A stretch of DNA of 64,000 bases from Spongiibacteraceae bacterium UBA5047. GTDB lineage: Bacteria > Pseudomonadota > Gammaproteobacteria > Pseudomonadales > Spongiibacteraceae. The stretch spans positions 1-64,000 of the forward strand of contig DIBR01000051.1 of NCBI GenBank assembly GCA_002415025.1, given 5' to 3'. Below the pieces are notes generated by a model. That model had not been told where the DNA came from, searched no databases, and saw only the letters and a list, made by a program, of their open reading frames with translations. A program made the translations under genes and the position numbers. This document shows positions 1 through 7,267 of this stretch, one piece after another (the stretch's first letter is position 1; the number at the start of each line of letters is the position of its first letter).

Positions 1-1
1 A

Positions 2-946
2 CTAATTTCTGGGGGGATTACACAGGGTATCCAGCGTTGGAGACTCTTCCAGCAGCATTTCCAGGCTGCTTTCAATAACAGACTGAATCAGTTGTTGGTT
101 GTCGATATGCGTTAAGTCGGCGGCCGATTGATTGAGGATGTTGAAAACAATATCGCTGATGGCGCGTTCAAGCAGGTCTATGGTGTATTGGCCTACCATG
201 GGAATTTTTTCAACGCGGCTGATGTCGTCGCTGTGTTCGATGGCTTCGGCGATGCGTTTTTCGAGGTACTGCCGTATCTCGTCCTTATGCTGGCTGTAGT
301 GCTTTTCAAGGTTTCCGGTAATGGGCTTGGCGACGGCCGCCGAGAGCTCGGCTTTTCTGGGTTTGATCACGTCGTTAACAATGCTTCGAAAAACCGGATG
401 CCCGTGTTGTATCTCGTCTTGGATGCCGCCAAGTACATTCAGCACAACTTTGTCTGAGATATGTTCTATCAGTACATCGTAGTTTTCTCTCAGCAGTTTG
501 CCTATACGCGTTTCGGCGAGGTTGATAACGCCAAGGTGCTGCAGCCGATAGAGCATGGAAACGATGCGCAACAGGCGCAGAACGCGAAAGCCGGTTAGGG
601 GTATGCAACCCAGTACCTCGTACCAGTGAATGAACGGGTACCAGTACCAGCGAGCGTGGGTTTTTCGTTTCACAGAAACGCCCCAGCGCAATAGGAATTC
701 ACTGATAAACAGGGCAACAAATATCAGGTCGTACTGGAAGAAGTTTGAGTGTATTTCCTGTTTGTAGAAATCGTGAAAGGGATTGGAGAGGCTTTCAATC
801 AAACTGGCGAAGGCTGCGTTGGCGAATAGCCAGTCGAAAATCAGCCAGCTCAGATTGAGAACGAGCAGGCCGAGCATTATCACATCAAGTATGAGCCAGC
901 TTGCTTCCTGATTATTGCGGAGTTTTTCCAGATTGACGGGGGTCAC
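2..946 (-). CDS. Voltage-sensor-like (ion-transport family) membrane protein without a visible pore
   Basis: A 314-residue protein with four hydrophobic segments in its first 140 residues (about 17-40, 70-88, 101-116, 119-137) and a long soluble, helix-rich tail. Segment 2 has an acidic residue followed by LLRW, and segment 4 has arginines every third position (R121, R124, R127, then R134), as in the S1-S4 voltage sensor of the voltage-gated ion channel superfamily. I see no S5-pore loop-S6 after it; residues 145-314 are charged and amphipathic. It may be a stand-alone sensor, a proton-channel-like protein or a degenerate ion transporter. The gene is complete, with its stop codon at the extreme left edge. 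Function is inferred from topology only. Confidence 0.7.
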   Translation of the reverse strand: MTPVNLEKLRNNQEASWLILDVIMLGLLVLNLSWLIFDWLFANAAFASLIESLSNPFHDFYKQEIHSNFFQYDLIFVALFISEFLLRWGVSVKRKTHARWYWYPFIHWYEVLGCIPLTGFRVLRLLRIVSMLYRLQHLGVINLAETRIGKLLRENYDVLIEHISDKVVLNVLGGIQDEIQHGHPVFRSIVNDVIKPRKAELSAAVAKPITGNLEKHYSQHKDEIRQYLEKRIAEAIEHSDDISRVEKIPMVGQYTIDLLERAISDIVFNILNQSAADLTHIDNQQLIQSVIESSLEMLLEESPTLDTLCNPPRN

Positions 947-1002
947 CTGCTACGTAGTCATGGATTCTTCATGCTAGAGCGGCGACGCGGGTAAACAAGG
1001 GC

Positions 1003-1033
1003 GGAAGCGCAATACTACCGGAATTGCGCTTCC
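1003..1033 (-). terminator. Hairpin terminator candidate after the metalloprotease-like gene
   Basis: A perfect 11-bp stem (GGAAGCGCAAT at 1003-1013 with its complement at 1023-1033) encloses a 9-base loop. It lies 16 bases past the stop of the minus-strand gene ending at 1050. On the minus strand the stem is followed by GCCCTTGTTTA, a weak T-rich tail, so this may be an imperfect intrinsic terminator or an RNA 3'-end stabiliser. Confidence 0.45.
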
Positions 1034-1049
1034 TGACGTTTATTGAATT

Positions 1050-2216
1050 TCAGTTGCCGGGAAAGCAGTCGGGCGTGCCGTAGCGGCACAAACGCGAATT
1101 GCCGGGCTCGTTGTCCAAGACCCAGATTTCCAGCGAGCCGCCGGTGGGGTTTCCGCGCGCCTGGGTATCCACCACATTTTGCGGGGCGGCATTCTGCGGA
1201 ATCTGGTCGTAGCGTTCTCTCAGCACCTGCCAGGTATACGGCTGGGTGCCGTGATCGCAGGGCGTGGCAACAGGGTCGCGATCAAGCTCGGTCAATTCCC
1301 AACGCTGTCCGTTCCAGCCGCCGGTGTTGTGCATCAGTGAGCCGTCCCAATCGAGATTGCGGCAGTCGGCGTCGCTGTTCAGTGTGTAGAGGTCGGGGGC
1401 GTTAAAGGCGTAGTGCATCAGTTCGTGGGTCATGGTGTAGCCGAGGTGCAGTTCATCTTCCCAAGGTACAACCAATTGTCCGACGCGACCGATATAGAAG
1501 CCGACGCAGGGGTTGTCGATCATCCAGCCGCCAAAGGTGTGGCTATCGAAGGGAATGCTGGTTTCAACGATGAAATCGGCAAGCGTGTGGCCAACGGCGC
1601 CGATGCCATCAAGCGTGACGTTATTGCAGCCGGCGCTGCCAAACACGGACTGCACACCGAAGGGAATATTGAGGGGATAGTTGAGTACGGTGTCGGTCAC
1701 CAGTACGGTGCCCATTTGGGCGTAGCCGTCCATGGCGTCGTAGAGTCGCTCGGCAACAATCTGCATGCCGTCAGCAAGGTCGCCGACCCCGAGGTCGAAG
1801 GGCACGCCGTCGGGCAGCGCCGGCGAGTCCAGCTGTACCAGTGCATTGAGTGTATAGCTGCTTCCGTTCCAGCTTTCGTAGGCGTTGCCGGCGGTGAGGC
1901 TGCGCTGGGCAGAGCTGGTACCGCTCAATTGGTCCCGAATGCGATAGGTGACGGTTTGGCCGGGTTCGAGGCCATCGATAACCGCCATTTGTGCACGGTC
2001 GACGACATTGGCCAGCGGAACCGCCGTTTGCGTTTGACCGCCATCAATTTGATAGTCCACTACGCCGCTGACTACGGCGTCTGCCTGCCAGGCAAAAACC
2101 GCTCTAAACCCGGTTTTTGTCGACATGCCGATAATGTTTTCAAACTGCAGTGCGGACGCGACTGAGGTGCAGGCCGCCAAAACGACAGCAAGCATGCTGC
2201 GATACAGGTTGTTCAT
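1050..2216 (-). CDS. Secreted metzincin-like zinc metalloprotease candidate
   Basis: A 388-residue protein starting at the ATG at 2216, behind an AGGGGG ribosome-binding site; that start places a signal peptide (MNNLYRSMLAVVLAAC...ASA) at the N-terminus. Residues about 30-110 look like a fibronectin-III/beta-sandwich domain (a 'GLEPGQTVTYRI' type strand pair). Residues 264-268 are HELMH, a HExxH zinc site, followed by P274-D275 and then SLMHN (293-297), which resembles the Met-turn of metzincins. The Asp lies one residue further from HExxH than in the standard HExxHxxGxxD pattern. Several cysteines suggest an exported, disulphide-bonded protein. The exact family is not recognised; catalytic activity is inferred. 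Confidence 0.65.
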   Translation of the reverse strand: MNNLYRSMLAVVLAACTSVASALQFENIIGMSTKTGFRAVFAWQADAVVSGVVDYQIDGGQTQTAVPLANVVDRAQMAVIDGLEPGQTVTYRIRDQLSGTSSAQRSLTAGNAYESWNGSSYTLNALVQLDSPALPDGVPFDLGVGDLADGMQIVAERLYDAMDGYAQMGTVLVTDTVLNYPLNIPFGVQSVFGSAGCNNVTLDGIGAVGHTLADFIVETSIPFDSHTFGGWMIDNPCVGFYIGRVGQLVVPWEDELHLGYTMTHELMHYAFNAPDLYTLNSDADCRNLDWDGSLMHNTGGWNGQRWELTELDRDPVATPCDHGTQPYTWQVLRERYDQIPQNAAPQNVVDTQARGNPTGGSLEIWVLDNEPGNSRLCRYGTPDCFPGN

Positions 2217-2464
2217 GATTCCCCCTGGAGAATGCTGAATAATGATTTGTGATTGTTCGGTTCCGGGAGCGGCGTGGCATTTCTGGTTTGACGCCAGCTC
2301 ACGACAGCGCAAGAAATTGCGCGAAAAAATTTACATTTCGCGAACTATCGGGAATTTAACCACCACCCGGAACGGTGACAGTTATAGCAAAGTGAATTGA
2401 TGTGTCGCGGGACTATTAACAAAAGCAGCGCTTGAATGCGCGCGGTGGTATTTGTGTCACAGGA

Positions 2465-2497
2465 GGCTTTTGCACTTCATTGCAAAGCGCAAAAGCC
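2465..2497 (-). other. Inverted repeat downstream of the Rieske oxygenase gene
   Basis: GGCTTTTGC (2465-2473) and GCAAAAGCC (2489-2497) form a 9-bp stem with a 15-base loop, starting 12 bases past the oxygenase stop codon. There is no T-run on the minus strand afterwards, so it is not a classical intrinsic terminator. It may mark the 3' end of the transcript. Confidence 0.3.
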
Positions 2498-2508
2498 GGG
2501 CAGGGCAC

Positions 2509-3678
2509 TTAGCCGGAAGCCGGTGTATAAGGCCCCATTTTTTCCGCGATAATGTGATGAAAATCTAGAATGCTCGATTCATAACTGCCGAACAGCAGTT
2601 TGTCGTTTGCCCCGGAATTCATGCCGATTTGTGCTTGCTCGCAAACGAATAGATCTTCGGCCTGAAATACACCTTCTTCAATAATGTTGTAGGCCCGCTC
2701 CCAGTGCGCGGCGGCCTTTTCGTCGCGAGGGGCTTCGGCAATCAGGCAGCCGTGAACGCAGATGGTTTCGTTGGCAGCGGTCGGAAAGAGGGTGAGGTAG
2801 CTAATGTAATCGGGGTGAACGATGATGGTGGTGTTCGGGAATAGAAAGAAGGCGCAGCTGGCATGGCGGCGTAGATCCCACTCATTGCGATCAAGTTCCA
2901 GGGCACGTTCGAATTCCTGTCTGGCGACAACTGACATAATGTTGTCGCCACTGCGCTGGCTTTTGGCTACGCCGTCCAGAAACATCGGGCCTACGGTTTT
3001 GCGATGCAATCGAACCACGTGGTAGCCGTCGAGAAAGGCTTCGATAATCAGTTTCCAGTTGGCCTTTTTGGTTGTGACTGATTCGCGAAAAAATACGTGA
3101 TCGCCCAAACGAAAAGCCTTGAAGTCGTCCTGTATCGGGCCGAGCTGCTGTTGCAGGTTGATGCTCGCATCGGGGTCGCCGGATACAAACAATAAACCCT
3201 CACATTCTCCGAGCGGCAATTCTTTCAGCCCGTGGCAGCTTTTATCCAGGTCGGGAAAGCATTCGCTCTGCAAGGGTACTTTGCTTAGCGTGCCGTCGAG
3301 TGCGTAAATCCAGTTGTGGTAGGGGCAGACAAAGCTTGGCGTATTGGCAACGCCGTCGGCATTGCTCAAGCGCACGCCGCGGTGGCGACAAACGTTGAGA
3401 AAGGCGCGAATCTGATCATCTTTGCCGCGTACAACCAGAATCGGTTTGCCGCTGTGGTCGTGTACAAAGTGGTCGCCGGGCTTTTGCAGCATTGAGCTGT
3501 GACCAATGACGAGCGGCGCGGCGGCAAAGAGCTGCTGGTGTTCCTGTTTAAACCAGTTTTCGTCGGTGTAATAGCTGGTGTCAATTTCACCGGTTCGGAC
3601 GTCCGGCTTTCGCTCAAGCCGCAAGTCGTCGAGCAGGGCAGAGAACACTTCGGTTTGTGCGGGGGGCAGTGCGTTCAT
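2509..3678 (-). CDS. Aromatic ring-hydroxylating dioxygenase, alpha subunit (Rieske type)
   Basis: About 389 residues, the usual length for a ring-hydroxylating oxygenase large subunit. The Rieske [2Fe-2S] site is C97-x-H99 and C118-xx-H121 (CRHRG and CPYHNW). The catalytic domain follows, with NWKL, D217-G-Y-H220 and H225, and a later D342 as the likely third ligand of the mononuclear iron. The start at 3678 is chosen because GGAG lies 8 bases before it; an ATG at 3684 overlaps the stop of the upstream regulator. No ferredoxin, reductase or beta subunit gene is beside it, so electrons must come from elsewhere. The substrate cannot be told from sequence. Confidence 0.9.
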   Translation of the reverse strand: MNALPPAQTEVFSALLDDLRLERKPDVRTGEIDTSYYTDENWFKQEHQQLFAAAPLVIGHSSMLQKPGDHFVHDHSGKPILVVRGKDDQIRAFLNVCRHRGVRLSNADGVANTPSFVCPYHNWIYALDGTLSKVPLQSECFPDLDKSCHGLKELPLGECEGLLFVSGDPDASINLQQQLGPIQDDFKAFRLGDHVFFRESVTTKKANWKLIIEAFLDGYHVVRLHRKTVGPMFLDGVAKSQRSGDNIMSVVARQEFERALELDRNEWDLRRHASCAFFLFPNTTIIVHPDYISYLTLFPTAANETICVHGCLIAEAPRDEKAAAHWERAYNIIEEGVFQAEDLFVCEQAQIGMNSGANDKLLFGSYESSILDFHHIIAEKMGPYTPASG

Positions 3679-3680
3679 GG

Positions 3681-4496
3681 TCATGACTCCAGCGTGTCGA
3701 TGAATTGTTGCCATAACTCCCGGCCCAGCCGGTCGTACTCATGCATGCTTTCAATCAGTGCATGGCGGCATTGGCTGTCGGTTAACCCGTCAGGCAGGAG
3801 CGGGTCTTTGAGCAAAAAACGAATCGTGTCACTGCCCAGTTCCATGGTTTCGATAAGCAGGCCGGGGCGCGGGGCAACAAGGCGCCTGGTAGCAGCGCGA
3901 ATGTCGGCCAGGCGGGTATGGTATTCCCGATTAAGTGACTCGGTGTCCCAGAGGGAGAGCAGTTCCCGTTCGGTATCGGCGTCGGCGTTGTTGACCAGAA
4001 AACTGCCCTGAATGGCATCCAGACCGAGTGACTGCAGGTCTGTAATCAGGCGGGGCAGGCCGCCTTTCAGGTTATCAGGTCGAACCCAGACGCCGGGGCG
4101 CCAGCGCCTGAGGCCGCGCAGGGATAGCGCTCGACTCTGACGACGGAACTGGGCGCTGCTTTCTGCGGCCAGATTGCCACAGAGGATGGTGGCCCAGTCG
4201 TTTTGCCACGGCTGGCGCTGGCTTTCGATATGCTGCCAGCGTTGAATTTCTGTGCGCAGTTGCTCTGCGGTGTCGCTGAGGGCGTATTGACCGCGCGCTT
4301 TGTTTACCAGCAAACCCTCACTTGCAAGGCGGCTGAGCGCGACGCGCATCTGGTTACTGCTGAAACGGAACACGCTGCCCGCGGCGAGCAGGCGCCGTGT
4401 ACGGCTCATACCTTCAGGGTCGGCGTCCAGCAGGTCCAGAATCAGGCGAGCCGGACTGAGGCTGCTGCTGGACTTTGTATTGGGCAGGGATAACAT
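3681..4496 (-). CDS. PaaX-family transcriptional regulator
   Basis: A 271-residue protein with an N-terminal winged helix-turn-helix (about 15-75, including a 'VFRFSSNQMRVALSRL' recognition region) and the longer C-terminal domain of the PaaX family, whose best known member represses phenylacetate degradation. Its stop codon abuts the downstream Rieske oxygenase, so the two are almost certainly co-transcribed and the oxygenase is its likely target. I therefore infer a regulator of an aromatic or CoA-thioester-responsive pathway rather than PaaX itself, because no paa genes are in the window. Confidence 0.85.
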   Translation of the reverse strand: MLSLPNTKSSSSLSPARLILDLLDADPEGMSRTRRLLAAGSVFRFSSNQMRVALSRLASEGLLVNKARGQYALSDTAEQLRTEIQRWQHIESQRQPWQNDWATILCGNLAAESSAQFRRQSRALSLRGLRRWRPGVWVRPDNLKGGLPRLITDLQSLGLDAIQGSFLVNNADADTERELLSLWDTESLNREYHTRLADIRAATRRLVAPRPGLLIETMELGSDTIRFLLKDPLLPDGLTDSQCRHALIESMHEYDRLGRELWQQFIDTLES

Positions 4497-4618
4497 GGCC
4501 TTTATATTACGCCCGCCGATACCACAGATACAATAGTTGTAATAAAAAACCTGGGGTGATTGCCTCGAACAATGGTGCAGCCTCGGTAAGTGGCTGTTTT
4601 ATATATAAAATTCAGGCA

Positions 4619-4644
4619 TGAAAAAGCCGCCTCAATGGGCGGCT
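4619..4644 (-). terminator. Intrinsic terminator after the PEBP gene
   Basis: AGCCGCC (4625-4631) pairs with GGCGGCT (4638-4644) around a 6-base loop, and on the minus strand the stem is followed directly by TTTTT. It lies about 30 bases beyond the stop at 4673, ending the subtilisin-PEBP transcript. Confidence 0.85.
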
Positions 4645-4672
4645 ACAGGGTTCTGGCAGGGGCCGGTAGTCT

Positions 4673-5152
4673 TTATTGGCGCTCGTAGGTGCCCACCAGT
4701 CGATTCATGCCAATCAGGTGGGGTTCTATTTTGTCGAGTAGCTGCCACAAGGTCAGGCCGGCGGGCAGGTTCAGTTCGGTGTCGAGCGCCAGCACCCAGA
4801 AATAATACTGGTGGGTACCATGGCCCGGCGGCGGCATCGGGCCGCCATAGTTGTTGTTGCCGAAGTCGTTTTTACCGCCTGTGCCTTCCGTACTGCCTTC
4901 TGCCAATCCGTTACAGGAAGCCGGCAGGTTATAGAGTACCCAGTGTACATAGCCATAGGTCCCGCCGGGGGAGACCAGCGGGGCGTCGGGGTCGTGGCAA
5001 ATCACGGCAAATGATTTGCTGCCTTCAGGCGCGTTGGTCCAGCTCAAGGCGGGCGATACATCGTCCGATTCGCCGGTATGCTTTGTTGGTATGGCTGCGC
5101 CGTTGTCAAAGGCACTGCTGCTGAGTGCGATATCGGATAAGGCGAATCCCAT
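4673..5152 (-). CDS. YbhB/YbcL-type PEBP (Raf kinase inhibitor-like) protein
   Basis: A 159-residue protein of the phosphatidylethanolamine-binding family. It carries the family's ligand-pocket signatures 'CHDPDAP' and 'HWVLYNLP', a GGP stretch, and a C-terminal 'GTHQYYFWVLALD' motif. No signal peptide is visible. The start at 5152 has a strong AGGAGG site 6 bases upstream. It begins 18 bases after the stop of a secreted subtilisin gene, so the two probably share a transcript. Bacterial members lack a settled function. Some eukaryotic PEBPs inhibit serine proteases, which makes the pairing notable but not proof. Confidence 0.9.
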   Translation of the reverse strand: MGFALSDIALSSSAFDNGAAIPTKHTGESDDVSPALSWTNAPEGSKSFAVICHDPDAPLVSPGGTYGYVHWVLYNLPASCNGLAEGSTEGTGGKNDFGNNNYGGPMPPPGHGTHQYYFWVLALDTELNLPAGLTLWQLLDKIEPHLIGMNRLVGTYERQ

Positions 5153-5170
5153 GTTTTCCTCCTTGTCGGG

Positions 5171-6493
5171 TTATCGGGTGCCGGTGAAAAGCAGTTTGTC
5201 GGGGCTGCCTTTGCGGTCAGATACTTTGCCGCCGGAAGCCTTGCCCAATAACAGCTTTTCGATATCGGCCGGTTTGCGTTTGGGGTCCTGTTCAAGCAGC
5301 AGGGCCACGGCGCCGGCCACGTGGGGGCTGGCCATAGACGTGCCGCTGATCGTTTTGGTAGCGCTGTTGCCGGTCATCCAGGCAGAGGTAATATCTTTGC
5401 CGGGGGCAAAGATATCCGTGCAGGAGCCATAGTTGGAAAAGCTGGCGCGACTATCTTTAATATCACTGGCGGCGACAGTAATGGCGGGTTTGCTGCGGGC
5501 AGGGGAAGATTTACACGCGTCCTTGTCGTCATTGCCGGCGGCAACAACCACGGTAATCCCTTTTTTAATGAGACCTTCAACCGCTTCGTCGATGGCTTTT
5601 GAAGCGCCGCCACCCAGGCTCATGTTAACGACCGCAGGTGTCTTGGCGTTCTTGGCAATCCAGTCCAGCCCGGCAATAACCGTGGAGTTTGAGCCGGCGC
5701 CTTCGCAATTCAGTACGCGCACAGCATGCAGGGTAGAGCCTTTGGCAACCCCCCATTCCTTGCCGCCAACCGTGCCGGCGACGTGGGTGCCGTGGCCGTT
5801 GCAGTCAGCGGTCGGGTCATCGGGGTTCTCCCGCTTGCCAAAGAGTATTTCAAAAATCGGGTCCAGCAGGCCCGCCGGCGGTTGCTTGGGGTCGTCGCTG
5901 GTATTAACGCCGTCGCCCAGACGACCGCTGAAGTCACGGTGATCACTGCGAATGCCGGTGTCGACGATATAGGCATGTACGCCTTTACCGCTGGAGGTGT
6001 AACTAAAGCTTTTGTTCAGGGGGAGAGAGACCTGATCGATTCGATCCAGTCCCCAGGTTGCGTTGGTTTGTGATTCGGGCTTGCCTTTGGCCGGAGGCGC
6101 TTTCTCATCCGAGGTACGCTGAATGGCGTCCTGCTCAACGTATTTAACTGCGCTATCGAGGCTTAGCGCGCTCAGTTGAGCCTTGTTGAGGTAGGCCGCG
6201 AAACCGTTCAACACGCTGGAGAAACTGAGGTCTGGCTGACCGCCATAACTGCGCATCAGGGTATTGGCAACGCGGTTCACGTCGAGCCCGTCTTTTAGCA
6301 CCACTATGTAGCGGTTGGGGAGGGCGTCCGAGACTTTCAGCAATTTGCCTGCATCACCGGGCAAGGTTTTGCCGATGGATTCGACCGGCTTCTTGACGGC
6401 TTTATCGACACTGTCGAACAAGCCTGCCGTGAGGGGTGTGGAGATCAGCAGGGCAGCAACAGCGCCTGCGACTAAGCATTTATGTTTTAACAT
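5171..6493 (-). CDS. Secreted subtilisin-like serine protease (peptidase S8, proteinase K type)
   Basis: A 440-residue preproprotease. The start at 6493 has GAGG about 8 bases upstream and gives a clear signal peptide (residues 1-24). An inhibitor-I9-like propeptide spans about 60-125 ('YIVVLKDGL...' to 'VKYVEQDA'). The catalytic domain holds D178 (VDTG), H234 (GHGTHVAG), oxyanion N321 (AAGN) and S386 (GTSMASP). Residues about 195-228, between the Asp and His motifs, form a longer insertion than I expect in proteinase K relatives. There is no C-terminal prepeptidase or sorting domain. It is followed by a PEBP gene. The likely role is extracellular or periplasmic protein degradation. Confidence 0.93.
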   Translation of the reverse strand: MLKHKCLVAGAVAALLISTPLTAGLFDSVDKAVKKPVESIGKTLPGDAGKLLKVSDALPNRYIVVLKDGLDVNRVANTLMRSYGGQPDLSFSSVLNGFAAYLNKAQLSALSLDSAVKYVEQDAIQRTSDEKAPPAKGKPESQTNATWGLDRIDQVSLPLNKSFSYTSSGKGVHAYIVDTGIRSDHRDFSGRLGDGVNTSDDPKQPPAGLLDPIFEILFGKRENPDDPTADCNGHGTHVAGTVGGKEWGVAKGSTLHAVRVLNCEGAGSNSTVIAGLDWIAKNAKTPAVVNMSLGGGASKAIDEAVEGLIKKGITVVVAAGNDDKDACKSSPARSKPAITVAASDIKDSRASFSNYGSCTDIFAPGKDITSAWMTGNSATKTISGTSMASPHVAGAVALLLEQDPKRKPADIEKLLLGKASGGKVSDRKGSPDKLLFTGTR

Positions 6494-6709
6494 GGCTATC
6501 CTCAACCTGTTTACTTGCAGCACGGTAAACCTCTCAATGTGTCAGTATGCTAACGTGACCAGCGGGGAATAGCACCCTGTCCGGTGCAGCAGGGCGCATT
6601 GTGGAGCTTAGCGCAAGCGGCTGCTTTCGAGCCTGCTGGTAAATGTCAATAATAACAGTGGGGCGCCGCGCAACCCTGCGCCAGCCCCGCAATTCTGGAG
6701 AGAACCCAC

Positions 6710-7132
6710 ATGGATATGCAGTACACACTGGCCTACTGGGCGTTGGCCATTATTTTGCTAACGGTACTGGTACAGCAAATCATTGCGTCAACGGTCAAGG
6801 CGCGTCAGCCGGGCGCTGTTCCGGGTGTTGAACCTCAAAATGCCGGTCACGCCGACTTTGTTTTCCGCGCCTATCGAACACATCTGAACTCGCTTGAAAA
6901 TCTGCCGGTGTTACTCGGTAGCGCTTTGCTGTGTGTGCTGGTTGGCGCCAGCCCGCTCTGGACAGGAATCTGGTTGTGGGTTTTTGCAGTGGCGCGCTTG
7001 CTGCATATGTGGCTGTATTACGCTATTGGTACCGAGAAAAATCCGAGCCCCCGCAGTTACTTTTTTCTTGTTGGTGTTGTTGCCACCATCGCCTTGCCGG
7101 TATTAGCGGTGATCGCACTGCTATCCCGTTAA
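6710..7132 (+). CDS. MAPEG-family integral membrane protein
   Basis: A 140-residue protein with four hydrophobic helices and the MAPEG loop signature (FRAYRTHLNSLENLP at about 45-60, then a second pair of helices). Family members include microsomal glutathione transferases and other glutathione- or lipid-linked detoxification enzymes. The N-terminal helix is followed by a polar loop and the conserved R-x-x-N-x-x-E pattern. GGAGAG upstream supports the start at 6710. It stands alone, with no operon partner on its strand within 130 bases. Confidence 0.85.
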   Translation: MDMQYTLAYWALAIILLTVLVQQIIASTVKARQPGAVPGVEPQNAGHADFVFRAYRTHLNSLENLPVLLGSALLCVLVGASPLWTGIWLWVFAVARLLHMWLYYAIGTEKNPSPRSYFFLVGVVATIALPVLAVIALLSR

Positions 7133-7267
7133 GGCGGGGCAGAGTAGGTATATCTCACAATGTAAGCCACCATTGGCATGGCTTAGTTTAGACCGTGATC
7201 GAATAGCTTCTCAGTGCAATGCGGACGCTCTCCCCGCATTCGCCGCTCTTTTGTCCAGGACAGGCCA

